A stretch of 64,000 nucleotides of DNA from Salipiger bermudensis (GTDB lineage Bacteria > Pseudomonadota > Alphaproteobacteria > Rhodobacterales > Rhodobacteraceae): contig NZ_JAHVIA010000001.1 in NCBI RefSeq assembly GCF_019801965.1, positions 310,001-374,000 on the forward strand, given 5' to 3'. This document shows, one piece after another, positions 8,251-18,445 of this stretch. How positions within the stretch are numbered: the first letter of the stretch is position 1; the number at the start of each line of letters is the position of its first letter. Under the pieces are notes generated by a model. The model made no database searches, was not told where the DNA came from, and worked only from the letters and a program-made list of their open reading frames with translations. The position numbers and the translations under genes were made by a program.

Positions 8251-9690
8251 TTATTCCGCGGCCCAGCCGCTGACGGCCTTGATCTCGAGGAAGTCGTGGA
8301 TGCCGAGCATGCCGCCCTCGCGGCCATTGCCCGACTGCTTCATGCCGCCGAACGGCGCGCCCGGGGCGCGGCTCTTGCCGTTCATCTCGACCATGCCCGA
8401 GCGCAGCTGCCGCGCCAGGCGGTGACGGCGCTCGGCATCCTGGCTCTGGACGTAGTTGGTCAGTCCGTAGGGGGTGTCATTGGCAACCTCGACCGCCTCG
8501 GCCTCGGTTTCGAACTTCATGATCGACAGCACCGGCCCGAAGATCTCTTCGCGGGCGATGGTCATCTCCGGGGTCACGTCGGCGAACACCGTCGGGCGGA
8601 CGTAGAAGCCCTTGTTGAAGCCCTCGGGACGCCCCGGCCCGCCAGCGACGAGGCGGGCGCCTTCCTTGATCCCGGTCTCGATCAAACCTTGGATCTTCTC
8701 GTATTGCGTGGCGTTTACCACCGGGCCGATATGCTTGCCCTCTTCCGACGGCGCACCGACCTTGACGCTCTGCGCCACCGCCGCGGCCTCCTCGACCACG
8801 CGGTCGTAGATCGGCGCCTCCACCATCATCCGCGACGGCGCGTTGCAGCTCTGGCCCGAGTTCTGCATCATGTGCTGCACGCCGCGCTTCACCGCCGCGT
8901 CATCGGCATCGGCGAAGACCAGGTTGGCGCCCTTACCACCGAGCTCCAGGTGCACGCGCTTCAGCGTCTCGGCGGCGGTCTTGGAGATCGCCCGGCCGGC
9001 GCGGGTCGAGCCCGTGAAGCTCACCATGTCGACATCCGGATGGCCCGAGAGCTGTGTGCCGACGCCCACGCCGTCGCCGTTGACCAGGTTGAACACCCCC
9101 TTCGGGAAGCCGGCCTCGTCCATGAACTCGGCGAAGAGCAGCGCCGAGAGCGGGCTCTCCTCGGAGGGCTTCAGCACCATGGTGCAGCCGGCGATCGCCG
9201 CCGCGCCGACCTTCAGCGTGATCTGGTTCATCGGCCAGTTCCACGGCGTGATCAGCGCGCAGACACCGATCGCCTCGTGGATCATCTGGGTATCGGGATG
9301 CGCGTCGGAGAACGGCGCCTCGAAGTCGAATGCCGTGGCGGCGTCGATGAAATTCTGCAGGTGGTAGAGCCCGGCGCCGACCTGGTTGGCGCGCGACAGC
9401 GCGATCGGGGCGCCCATCTCGAGGCTCATCGCCTGCGCCAGTTCCTCGGCGCGGGACTTGTAGACCGCCAGCAGCTTCTGCACGAGCGCGATACGCTCTG
9501 CGGCGGGCGTGGCCATCCAGCCCGGCAGCGCGCGCTTGGCGGCAGCCACGGCGGCATCGGTGTCGGCCTGCCCACCCAGCGCGATGATCGCGCAGGGCTC
9601 TTCGGTCGCCGGATCGATCACCTCGTGGTCGCGCCCGTCAAGCGCCTCGGTCCACGCGCCGTCGATATAGAACTGACGCTTCTCGATCAT
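8251..9690 (-). CDS. NAD(P)-dependent aldehyde dehydrogenase
   Basis: 479 residues, standard ALDH superfamily length. Rossmann-fold motif FTGSTRAGR (225-233), general base in LELGGKG (Glu249) and catalytic Cys282 in NSGQSCNAPSR are all present. PWNWPMNQ at about 149-156 is the conserved substrate-channel Asn motif. It oxidises an aldehyde to the carboxylate with NAD(P)+. Substrate is not deducible. Start ATG 9690 is preceded by GAAGGAAG. It diverges from the peroxiredoxin gene, and a 12-bp palindrome lies 20 bp upstream of the start. Confidence 0.92.
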   Translation of the reverse strand: MIEKRQFYIDGAWTEALDGRDHEVIDPATEEPCAIIALGGQADTDAAVAAAKRALPGWMATPAAERIALVQKLLAVYKSRAEELAQAMSLEMGAPIALSRANQVGAGLYHLQNFIDAATAFDFEAPFSDAHPDTQMIHEAIGVCALITPWNWPMNQITLKVGAAAIAGCTMVLKPSEESPLSALLFAEFMDEAGFPKGVFNLVNGDGVGVGTQLSGHPDVDMVSFTGSTRAGRAISKTAAETLKRVHLELGGKGANLVFADADDAAVKRGVQHMMQNSGQSCNAPSRMMVEAPIYDRVVEEAAAVAQSVKVGAPSEEGKHIGPVVNATQYEKIQGLIETGIKEGARLVAGGPGRPEGFNKGFYVRPTVFADVTPEMTIAREEIFGPVLSIMKFETEAEAVEVANDTPYGLTNYVQSQDAERRHRLARQLRSGMVEMNGKSRAPGAPFGGMKQSGNGREGGMLGIHDFLEIKAVSGWAAE

Positions 9691-9710
9691 GGGAGTCTTC
9701 CTTCGTTGAG

Positions 9711-9722
9711 ATTTGATCAAAT
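9711..9722. promoter_or_regulatory. Palindromic operator candidate upstream of aldehyde dehydrogenase
   Basis: ATTTGATCAAAT is a perfect 12-bp palindrome 20 bp before the aldehyde dehydrogenase ATG. It contains TTGATCAA, which looks like an FNR half-site pair without the usual 4-bp gap, so FNR binding is not claimed. Position suits a repressor site overlapping the transcription start. Confidence 0.35.
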
Positions 9723-9851
9723 TTCCCCGTGGCGACACTCTGTCACGCGGCCCTGCCCTCCGCAAGCCGGGGTCTTTACATCGTGCATCGAGGATGTACC
9801 TACATTGCGCACCGACAGCGCGAACTGACTCTGACCTGGAAGGAGCTTCCC

Positions 9852-10505
9852 ATGGCACTGCGCATCAACGACGAGATTCCGAACCTCCACGTCGTCACCG
9901 ACCTCGGCGAATACGACCTGCACGACTGGATCGGCGACAGCTGGGCGATCCTGTTCTCGCACCCCAAGGACTTCACCCCGGTCTGCACCACCGAGTTCGG
10001 CGCCGTGGCGCAGCTGGCCGACGAATGGGCCAAGCGTGGCACCAAGGTGATGGGCATCTCGGTCGACGGCGTCGAGGAGCACAAGAAGTGGAAGGGCGAC
10101 ATCGAGTCCACCTCCGGCGCGCCCGCGGGCTTTCCGATCGTGGCCGACGATGACCTGAAACTGGCCAAGGCGCTCGACATGCTGCCCGCCGATGCCTACC
10201 TGCCCGATGGCCGCACCCCCGCCGACAGCGCCACCGTGCGCTCGGTCTTCATCATCGCGCCGAACAAGAAGGTGCAGCTGATGATGACCTACCCGATGTC
10301 GGTGGGCCGCAACTTCGCCGAGGTGCTGCGTGCCCTCGACGGCCTGCAGCGTACCTACGAGCAGCCGCTCGCCGTCCCCGCCAACTGGGAAACCGGCAAG
10401 GACGTGATCGTGGCGCTGTCGCTCGATGACGCGGCGGCGGCCGAGAAATACGGCGAGCTGGACATTAAGCTGCCCTACCTGCGCTACGCCAAAGACCCGG
10501 CCTAA
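9852..10505 (+). CDS. 1-Cys peroxiredoxin (Prx6 family)
   Basis: 217 residues, the usual Prx6 length. Peroxidatic Cys45 lies in the PxxxTxxC motif (DFTPVCTTEFG). No resolving Cys is visible near the C-terminus, so it is a 1-Cys enzyme. The long C-terminal domain includes RSVFIIAPNKKVQ and YPMSVGRNFAEVLR, diagnostic of Prx6. It reduces peroxides in the cytoplasm, recycled by an external thiol. A strong SD (GGAAGGAG) precedes the ATG. It diverges from the aldehyde dehydrogenase. Confidence 0.93.
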   Translation: MALRINDEIPNLHVVTDLGEYDLHDWIGDSWAILFSHPKDFTPVCTTEFGAVAQLADEWAKRGTKVMGISVDGVEEHKKWKGDIESTSGAPAGFPIVADDDLKLAKALDMLPADAYLPDGRTPADSATVRSVFIIAPNKKVQLMMTYPMSVGRNFAEVLRALDGLQRTYEQPLAVPANWETGKDVIVALSLDDAAAAEKYGELDIKLPYLRYAKDPA

Positions 10506-10728
10506 GCCGAACCGACCGGCTGCCGCGGCACACGTGTCGCGGTAGCCCTTCGCGCCACAGCTCTCGGAATCTGACATTCCGGCAACACCTCGCGCGCCGC
10601 GTTACGGCCCCCTCGGGCCTTTCCCCGACCTCCGATGCTAGCCTGCCGCCAAACCGCCCGGCGGGCCTTCTGGCGCGCCGCAAAGGCGGGCGTTTCGAGC
10701 AGTCGGCAGACAGGAAGGCACGGTCGGG

Positions 10729-11700
10729 ATGCCGCTTCCCCGCAAGTTCCGCCGCGCGGCGATCGAGGCCACGGCGACGACCGGCGGCTTCTTTCGAGAT
10801 TTCGACCGGCATTCGGCGGTGCATTTCCAGCGTGGCGAGACACTGATCGTCACCTTTGACAACATGAAGAGCCGCGACATGCCGGTACCGCGCTACCCGT
10901 GGGCGCATCAGTTCGTCGCGAAGCAGGGCCACTCGCATCTCGGCATCATGATGAAGCGGCGCAACGACTGGTTCCGCCACCGCCAGCTCTGCGATTTCTT
11001 CGACGAGCTTCGCGACAGCGGCTTCTTCGACCGCTTCGACGACGTGGTGTTCTATGGCAGCTCGATGGGCGGCTACGGCGCGCTCACCTATGCCAGCGCC
11101 TGCCCGCGCGCCCGGGCCATCGCGTTCTCGCCGCAGAGCACGCTGTCGCCCGAGCTGGTGCCATGGGAGCGGCGCTACGAAAACGCGCGGTTGCGGGGCG
11201 ACTGGAGCGAGCCGCGCTATGCCGATGCCGCCGAGACCACGCGGGCGCTGCGCAAGGCGCTGGTGTTTTACGATCCCTACATGGCCGAAGATCGCGCCCA
11301 TGCGGACCGGCTCGCGGCGCCGGGCGTCGTCCACCTGCCCTGCCCCTTCCTCGGCCACAAGATCCCGCGCTACCTCGCCTTCTGGGGGCTGCTGGGGACA
11401 GTGGTCCGGGGCGCCATCGACGACACCCTCAGCGACGAGGCGTTCCTGCGCATGATCCGGGTGCGACGGGATCACAAGAGCTATGTCAGGGAGGTTCTGT
11501 CGCGAGCCGTTGCGCAGGGGCACGGCGCGCTGGCGCGGCGCGCGCTCGAGGGCTTTGCGGCGCGGCGGAGCAACATTCCCGCCGACCGGCTGGCGCGGCA
11601 GATCGGGCTCGCGCCGCGTCTCGCCGCGAGGCAGGCGCCGCCCACCGAAGCCGCGCAGCCGCCCGCCGGGGGGAACAGCGCGGATCGGAGAGACGCCTGA
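10729..11700 (+). CDS. Alpha/beta-hydrolase-like protein of unknown function
   Basis: 323 residues, no signal peptide. The clearest feature is the nucleophile elbow FYGSSMGGYGALTYA (about residue 107), the G-x-S-x-G pattern of serine hydrolases. It is followed by a strand-turn (IAFSPQSTLSP) typical of carboxylesterases and acyltransferases. A likely acid/His pair is PYMAEDRAHAD and FLGHKIPRYL (His about 211). The C-terminal 40 residues are Ala/Pro-rich and probably disordered. Some relatives are annotated near glycan or capsule genes, but nothing here supports that. No recognisable operon partner; convergent with glyA. Confidence 0.6.
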   Translation: MPLPRKFRRAAIEATATTGGFFRDFDRHSAVHFQRGETLIVTFDNMKSRDMPVPRYPWAHQFVAKQGHSHLGIMMKRRNDWFRHRQLCDFFDELRDSGFFDRFDDVVFYGSSMGGYGALTYASACPRARAIAFSPQSTLSPELVPWERRYENARLRGDWSEPRYADAAETTRALRKALVFYDPYMAEDRAHADRLAAPGVVHLPCPFLGHKIPRYLAFWGLLGTVVRGAIDDTLSDEAFLRMIRVRRDHKSYVREVLSRAVAQGHGALARRALEGFAARRSNIPADRLARQIGLAPRLAARQAPPTEAAQPPAGGNSADRRDA

Positions 11701-11724
11701 GCGCCCCCCCCTCAGGACATGCAA

Positions 11725-11752
11725 ACGCCCCCGCGAACTTTCACGGGGGCGT
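11725..11752. terminator. Hairpin terminator between convergent hydrolase-like gene and glyA
   Basis: Perfect 9-bp arms ACGCCCCCG/CGGGGGCGT around a 10-nt loop. It sits 25 bp after the upstream stop and 44 bp beyond the glyA stop. No strong T-tract follows, so termination may be partly Rho-dependent or serve as 3'-end protection. Confidence 0.55.
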
Positions 11753-11795
11753 CGTCGATTTCATCCCGGCCGCCGTGGCGACCGGACGCTCAGGC

Positions 11796-13091
11796 TCAGA
11801 GCGTCGGGTAGATCGGGAAGCGCTTGAGGAACTCAGTCACCTCACCGCGCACCTTGGCCTCGACCTCGGCATTGCCCTCTTCGCCATTGGCCGCGAGGCC
11901 GTCGACCACCTCGATGATCCAGTCGGCGATCTGGCGGAACTCGGCCTCGCCGAAGCCGCGGGTGGTGCCGGCGGGCGAGCCCAGGCGGATACCCGAGGTC
12001 ACGGTCGGCTTTTCCGGGTCGAACGGCACGCCGTTCTTGTTGCAGGTGATGTGGGCGCGGCCCAGAGCTTTCTCGGTGGCGTTGCCCTTGACGCCCTTGG
12101 GGCGCAGGTCGACCAGCACCACGTGGGTGTCGGTGCCGTGGGTCACGGTGTCGAGACCGCCCTTGATCAGCTGGTCCGACAGCGCCTGTGCGTTGGCGAT
12201 GACCTGCTTGGCATAGGTCTTGAACTCGGGCTTCAGCGCCTCGCCGAAGGCCACGGCCTTGCCGGCGATGACATGCATCAGCGGACCGCCCTGGATGCCC
12301 GGGAAGATCGCCGAGTTGACCTTCTTGGCGATGGCCTCGTCATTGGTCAGGATCATGCCGCCACGCGGGCCACGCAGGGTCTTGTGGGTGGTGGTGGTCA
12401 CCACGTGGGCGTGCGGGAACGGCGAGGGGTGCTCGCCCGCGGCCACGAGCCCGGCGAAGTGCGCCATGTCGACATGCAGGTAGGCACCCACGCTGTCGGC
12501 GATCTCGCGCATCTTGGCGAAATCGATCTGGCGCGGGATGGCCGAGCCGCCGGCGATGATCAGCTTGGGCTTGTGCTCGTTGGCCAGCTCCTGGACCTGG
12601 TCGTAATCGAGCATGTTGTCCTGCTGGCGCACGCCGTATTGCACGGCGTTGAACCACTTGCCCGACTGGTTCGGGCGGGCGCCGTGGGTCAGGTGGCCGC
12701 CGGCGTCGAGCGACATGCCGAGGATGGTGTCGCCGGGCTGGATCAGCGCGGTGAAGACACCCTGGTTGGCCTGGCTGCCGGAGTTCGGCTGCACGTTGGC
12801 GAACTCGCAGCCGAAGAGCTGCTTGGCGCGGTCGATGGCGAGGTTCTCGGCCACGTCGACCCAGTCACAGCCACCGTAGTAGCGGCGACCCGGGTAGCCT
12901 TCGGCATACTTGTTGGTCATCACCGAGCCCTGCGCTTCCATAACGGCGCGGGAGACGATGTTCTCGGATGCGATCAGTTCGATCTCGTCGCGCTGACGTC
13001 CGAGTTCGCCGGTGATCGAGGCGAAGAGCTCGGGGTCGCGGTCGGACAGCGACTGGGTGAAGAAGCCGTCATCGCGGTGCGGGGCGTTCAT
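11796..13091 (-). CDS. glyA: Serine hydroxymethyltransferase
   Basis: 431 residues from ATG 13091, which has GGAGACC upstream. A further in-frame ATG at 13112 would add 7 residues but has a weaker SD. It interconverts serine and glycine with tetrahydrofolate, using PLP. Visible motifs: [37 protein letters not shown], and the PLP-lysine motif [16 protein letters not shown]. One-carbon supply from this enzyme would support the sarcosine-oxidase pathway encoded later in the window. It diverges from nadK. Confidence 0.97.
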   Translation of the reverse strand: MNAPHRDDGFFTQSLSDRDPELFASITGELGRQRDEIELIASENIVSRAVMEAQGSVMTNKYAEGYPGRRYYGGCDWVDVAENLAIDRAKQLFGCEFANVQPNSGSQANQGVFTALIQPGDTILGMSLDAGGHLTHGARPNQSGKWFNAVQYGVRQQDNMLDYDQVQELANEHKPKLIIAGGSAIPRQIDFAKMREIADSVGAYLHVDMAHFAGLVAAGEHPSPFPHAHVVTTTTHKTLRGPRGGMILTNDEAIAKKVNSAIFPGIQGGPLMHVIAGKAVAFGEALKPEFKTYAKQVIANAQALSDQLIKGGLDTVTHGTDTHVVLVDLRPKGVKGNATEKALGRAHITCNKNGVPFDPEKPTVTSGIRLGSPAGTTRGFGEAEFRQIADWIIEVVDGLAANGEEGNAEVEAKVRGEVTEFLKRFPIYPTL

Positions 13092-13259
13092 GAGGCAGGT
13101 CTCCGGTGTCATGGATTCGTCACGTGGCGCCTACGTAAAGGAAAGCGGGCCGCGCGCAAAGGGATCAAAGCGGCATTGTTCCGGTAGAGGGGCGACGGTA
13201 CTGGCGGGTGCGGGGAAGTTGTGATTGTTTCGGAACGGCGTGACAGTCCAAGGAAACCC

Positions 13260-14021
13260 ATGTCGCTGAAAATTGCCTTCTGCGCGTCCAACGCGCCCAT
13301 CGCACAGGCCGCGCTGGCCGGGCTGACACGCCGCTACGGCAACCATGCCGAGGACGGCGCCGATGTCATCGTGGCGCTTGGCGGCGACGGCTTCATGCTG
13401 CACACGCTGCACCGCACCGAGGCGCTGGCCGTGCCGGTCTACGGCATGAACCGCGGCACCGTCGGCTTCCTGATGAACGAGTATTCCGAACACGCCTTCG
13501 AGGAACGGCTGGCCGCCGCCGAGGAAGCGGTGATCAACCCGCTCTCGATGCGCGCCCACCGCGCCGATGGCAGCGAGCACCGGGCGCTGGCGATCAACGA
13601 GGTCTCACTGCTGCGCGCCGGGCCGCAGGCGGCGCGGCTGGCGATCTACGTGGACGGCAAGCTGCGCATGCCCGAGCTGGTCTGCGACGGCGCGCTGCTG
13701 GCCACGCCCGCGGGCTCGACCGCCTACAACTATTCCGCCCACGGACCGATCCTGCCGATCGGCGCCGACGTTCTGGCGCTCACCGCCGTCGCCGCCTTCC
13801 GCCCCCGGCGCTGGCGCGGCGCCCTGCTGCCGAAGACCGCCGAGGTCACCTTCGAGGTGCTCGAGCCGGAGAAACGCCCGGTCATGGCCGAGGCCGACAG
13901 CCAGTCGGTGCGCGATGTGCTGCGGGTCGAGATCCGCTCGGAACCCAAGGTCGCGCACCGCGTGCTCTTCGATCCGGGGCATGGTCTCGAGGAGCGTCTG
14001 ATCCGCGAACAATTTGTCTGA
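13260..14021 (+). CDS. nadK: NAD kinase
   Basis: 253 residues, the short alphaproteobacterial form. The GGDG motif ([10 protein letters not shown]), the second motif [10 protein letters not shown], the NEVSLLR stretch and the [19 protein letters not shown] signature are all present. It phosphorylates NAD+ to NADP+ and so controls NADP pool size. SD AAGGAAA lies 4 nt before ATG 13260; a longer upstream extension has no homology-like sequence. Confidence 0.95.
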   Translation: MSLKIAFCASNAPIAQAALAGLTRRYGNHAEDGADVIVALGGDGFMLHTLHRTEALAVPVYGMNRGTVGFLMNEYSEHAFEERLAAAEEAVINPLSMRAHRADGSEHRALAINEVSLLRAGPQAARLAIYVDGKLRMPELVCDGALLATPAGSTAYNYSAHGPILPIGADVLALTAVAAFRPRRWRGALLPKTAEVTFEVLEPEKRPVMAEADSQSVRDVLRVEIRSEPKVAHRVLFDPGHGLEERLIREQFV

Positions 14022-14108
14022 TCCGGTGGAACTCCGCAGGCGCTAACGGCGTTTCTTGTCCGAACCCCGCGACGAGGCGGGACCAAGCCGAGACAAAGGA
14101 GAAACCCG

Positions 14109-14312
14109 ATGAATTGGGATGTGATCCAAGGCAAATGGAAACAGCTGAAGGGTGAAGCCCAGGTCCAGTGGGGCAAGCTCACCGATGACGATCTCGACCG
14201 CGCCGAAGGCAACCGCGACAAGCTCGTGGGCGTCATTCAGGAGCGCTATGGCCTCGCCAAGGACGAGGCCGAGCGCGAGGTCGACGCGTTCTACAACAAG
14301 CACGCCGCCTGA
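14109..14312 (+). CDS. CsbD-family stress-response protein
   Basis: 67 residues, the full CsbD domain: MNWDVIQGKWKQLKG at the N-terminus, the GKLTDDDL turn, then RDKLVGVIQERYG. CsbD-like proteins (E. coli YjbJ) are small, abundant, mostly helical stress proteins of unknown biochemical role. A strong SD (AAAGGAG) precedes the ATG and a strong terminator follows, so it is probably a separately regulated, highly expressed monocistron. Confidence 0.92.
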   Translation: MNWDVIQGKWKQLKGEAQVQWGKLTDDDLDRAEGNRDKLVGVIQERYGLAKDEAEREVDAFYNKHAA

Positions 14313-14339
14313 TCCCTCACAGGCAAGGCACGTAGAAGG

Positions 14340-14373
14340 CCCCGGGGTTCCCTCCCCCGGGGTCTTTCTTTTG
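14340..14373 (+). terminator. Intrinsic terminator after the CsbD gene
   Basis: CCCCGGGG arms (14340-14347 and 14355-14362) with a 7-nt loop, followed by the T-rich run TCTTTCTTTT. This is a canonical Rho-independent terminator 28 bp after the stop codon. Confidence 0.85.
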
Positions 14374-14426
14374 CGCGGCGGTCTGGTAGCTCTGGGAGTC
14401 CCCTGCCCTTGGAGCCCGACGGACCC

Positions 14427-14810
14427 ATGCTGACCGGATTTCACCACGTGGCCGTGATCTGCGGCGACTACGCCCGCAGCAAGGCGTTCTACACCGAGAT
14501 CCTCGGGCTCGAGATCATCGCCGAGACGTACCGTGAGGCGCGCGACAGCTGGAAGCTCGACCTCGCGCTGCCGGGTGGCGGCCAGATCGAGCTTTTCAGC
14601 TTCCCCGCCCCGCCCGACCGCGCCACCCGGCCCGAGGCCAAGGGGCTGCGCCACCTCGCCTTTACGGTCCCGGACGTGGAGGCGGCCAAGCGCCGGCTCG
14701 AGGGACTCGACGTGATGGTCGAGCCGATCCGCACCGACGCGCTGACCGGAAAGCGCTTCACCTTCTTTGCCGATCCAGACGGGCTGCCGCTCGAGCTCTA
14801 CGAGGGCTGA
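14427..14810 (+). CDS. gloA2: VOC-family metalloprotein (YaeR/GloA2 glyoxalase-like)
   Basis: 127 residues, a single VOC module pair. The protein closely follows E. coli YaeR: the YREARDSWK segment, IELFSFP, GLRHLAF and the terminus RFTFFADPDGLPLELYE are family hallmarks. Expected metal ligands are His in FHHVAV, Glu in IELF, His in LRHLAF and Glu in LELYE. The family resembles glyoxalase I, but its physiological substrate is uncertain. ATG 14427 is preferred over one 18 nt upstream because it matches the family N-terminus. Confidence 0.88.
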   Translation: MLTGFHHVAVICGDYARSKAFYTEILGLEIIAETYREARDSWKLDLALPGGGQIELFSFPAPPDRATRPEAKGLRHLAFTVPDVEAAKRRLEGLDVMVEPIRTDALTGKRFTFFADPDGLPLELYEG

Positions 14811-14882
14811 GGCGCGGATTTGATTGCCGGACTCACCCCTGCCTGCCATGCTGATGGCTCTGGTATGGGGAGGAGGGACCCG

Positions 14883-15734
14883 ATGTACCGTCAATTCCTG
14901 ATGACTGCCGCCCTGTCCTGCGCAGTCGGCGGCGCCGCCTTTGCCGAATGCGCAAGCGAGGCCGAGATCACCGCCTTCGTGGACAGCTACCTGGCCAAGA
15001 CACCCGCCAAGGCGCTCGGCGCCGGGGGCACGATGGAGGATGCGCTCTGCACGCAGGCCAAGCTGGTCGAGGCGCTGAGCCCGCATCTCGGCCCCGTGGT
15101 CGGCTACAAGGCGGCATTGACCAGCGCCGCGATGCAGGAGCGCTTCAAGGTCGATGCGCCGCTGCACGGCGTGCTCTACCGCGACATGCTGCTCGAGGAT
15201 GGGGCCGAGGTGCCGACGGCGTTCGGCGCCATCCCGATGCTCGAGGCCGATCTTCTGCTCGTCATCGGCAGCGACGCGATCAACACGGCAAGCTCGCCCG
15301 AGGAGGCGATCTCCCATATCTCGGAGGTCCGCCCGTTCATCGAGCTGCCCGACCCGATGGCCGCAAAGGGCGAGCCGATCACCGGCGAGACCCTGACCGC
15401 GATGGGCGTGGCGCCGCGGCTGGGTGTCATGGGCGCGGGCCTTCCGGTCGACGATCCCGCGGCCATGCTCGCGGCGCTCGAGGCGATGAGCGTCACGCTC
15501 ACCGCGAGTGACGGGACCTTGCTGGCCGAGGCGCCGGGCTCGGTGGTGCTTGGCAACCCGGTCAATTCGGTGCTGTGGCTGGTCTCGGCCGGGATCACCC
15601 TGAAGGCCGGTGATATCGTCAGCGTCGGCTCCATCGGCCCGCTGATGCCCGCCGCCAAGGCCGGCGGCGGCGCAACGGCGACCTATACGGGGCTGCCGGG
15701 CGATCCCAGCGTTTCGGTGCGCTTCACGCAGTAG
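14883..15734 (+). CDS. Exported 2-keto-4-pentenoate hydratase-like protein
   Basis: 283 residues. An N-terminal signal peptide is clear: MYRQFLMTAALSCAVGGAAFA with a cleavage site after AFA. The mature part resembles the MhpD/XylJ hydratase fold: VGYKAALTS, HGVLYRDMLLEDGAEV, the acidic AIPMLEADLLLVI strand, and SVVLGNPVNSVLWLV near the C-terminus. Cytoplasmic members hydrate 2-hydroxypenta-2,4-dienoate in aromatic meta-cleavage; an exported version suggests a different job. SD GGGAGGAGGG precedes ATG 14883. It stands alone, ending at a strong bidirectional terminator. Confidence 0.75.
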   Translation: MYRQFLMTAALSCAVGGAAFAECASEAEITAFVDSYLAKTPAKALGAGGTMEDALCTQAKLVEALSPHLGPVVGYKAALTSAAMQERFKVDAPLHGVLYRDMLLEDGAEVPTAFGAIPMLEADLLLVIGSDAINTASSPEEAISHISEVRPFIELPDPMAAKGEPITGETLTAMGVAPRLGVMGAGLPVDDPAAMLAALEAMSVTLTASDGTLLAEAPGSVVLGNPVNSVLWLVSAGITLKAGDIVSVGSIGPLMPAAKAGGGATATYTGLPGDPSVSVRFTQ

Positions 15735-15767
15735 GGTTCACCCGCGCCCATCGAGGCCAACCGAACG

Positions 15768-15802
15768 CAAGAACGCCCGCTGCAGCACAGCGGGCGTTCT
15801 TG
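15768..15802. terminator. Bidirectional intrinsic terminator
   Basis: 15-bp perfect arms (CAAGAACGCCCGCTG and its complement) around the loop CAGCA, between the convergent hydratase-like gene and prpE. The A/T-rich arm ends supply short U-tracts in both directions. Confidence 0.85.
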
Positions 15803-15827
15803 TCAGGCTCTCAGGAAAGCGTCGCCG

Positions 15828-17729
<1,902 letters not shown>

Positions 17730-17829
17730 GGGGAAAGCTCCTCCTCTCGCCTTTGGGTATTTTGATTAGGCACGCGATTTGCGTGGAGCAAGTATGTTAC
17801 CGCCGAGCATGACACAAAACCGCAGGCGA

Positions 17830-17934
17830 TTTGCAAAAATCCGGCGTGATCGGCTCACACAATTTGCAAATACGCAAAAATCCGCTCTCGGCCTGCGAAG
17901 TCAGCGCGAATTTGCAAATTTCCAGGTCTGCAAA
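17830..17934. promoter_or_regulatory. Cluster of TTTGCAAA octamers (ScfR/PccR-type operators) upstream of prpE
   Basis: Exact TTTGCAAA occurs at 17830-17837, 17863-17870 and 17911-17918. Degenerate copies are TACGCAAA (17871-17878) and TCTGCAAA (17927-17934). The octamer is the site recognised by the PccR/ScfR regulators of propionyl-CoA metabolism in Rhodobacter sphaeroides. The linkage to prpE, transcribed leftward from 17729, makes the assignment persuasive. Binding itself is inferred. Confidence 0.7.
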
Positions 17935-18252
17935 TCATTCGCAGGCAAATAAATATCATTGTGATCACTTGGGAAGCACCTCTGACCTATTTCAGAATCG
18001 GCGCATTCCGCGGAATTATGGCGAAATCGCCATATTTCCCTCTGGACGCTCGGAAAAGATGCATCGCAAACCTCTTATTAAGTACCGATACGCCAAAAAA
18101 ACCGAAAAAATATCATTTTAAAACAATGGCTATTCTCAAAATGATAGATTCATCAACGCTATATCAAATTGATATCACAATTGAGTCGCTCACTAGGAAG
18201 GGTGAGAGGCGCTAGAGCGGCACAACCCGCCAAGACTCTCCGCAGGAACTCA
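17935..18252. other. AT-rich non-coding stretch
   Basis: About 320 bp of markedly AT-rich DNA inside a GC-rich window. Short open frames cross it, but they lack ribosome-binding sites and have composition unlike neighbours. It contains the 15-bp interrupted palindrome ATATCAAATTGATAT (18161-18175) and TTGATA (18170-18175), which could be a -35 box for the downstream leader and Hint genes. It may be the promoter/operator zone of the Hint gene or the remnant of transferred DNA. Confidence 0.5.
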
Positions 18253-18277
18253 GTCCGGCCCCCGCAACAGGCCGGAC
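18253..18277 (+). promoter_or_regulatory. Hairpin in the 5' leader of the small ORF/Hint operon
   Basis: Perfect 8-bp arms GTCCGGCC/GGCCGGAC with a 9-nt loop end 3 bp before the SD AGGAGAG of the 48-codon leader ORF. It could modulate translation or act as an attenuator, but no alternative pairing partner is obvious. Confidence 0.4.
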
Positions 18278-18293
18278 ATCAGGAGAGAAAGAC

Positions 18294-18440
18294 ATGGCAC
18301 AGACCACGCTTCTACAGGCCTCCCTTCCCCGCGCACCACTCACGGCGGGGGTCCGTCCCGACCCCCGCCAACCGCTGGGAGACCACGCAGAGCACCGCCC
18401 GACCCGTGACAGCGCGGCTGGCAAGAGCGGCGAGGCCTGA
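18294..18440 (+). CDS. 48-residue leader ORF upstream of the Hint protein
   Basis: ATG at 18294 is preceded by an excellent SD (AGGAGAGAAAGAC), and TGA is at 18438-18440. The product begins MAQTTLLQASLPRAPL and is rich in Arg, Pro, Ala and Asp. The next ATG (Hint protein) lies 5 nt after the stop, so translation is probably coupled. No hydrophobic segment or known domain is seen. It could be a true microprotein or a leader controlling the downstream gene. The better SD here than at the Hint start is the main support. Confidence 0.5.
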   Translation: MAQTTLLQASLPRAPLTAGVRPDPRQPLGDHAEHRPTRDSAAGKSGEA

Positions 18441-18445
18441 CCGAC

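Noticed and set aside
17961-18215. 84-codon open frame in the AT-rich block
   Set aside because: No ribosome-binding site and no recognisable protein character. It crosses probable promoter DNA.
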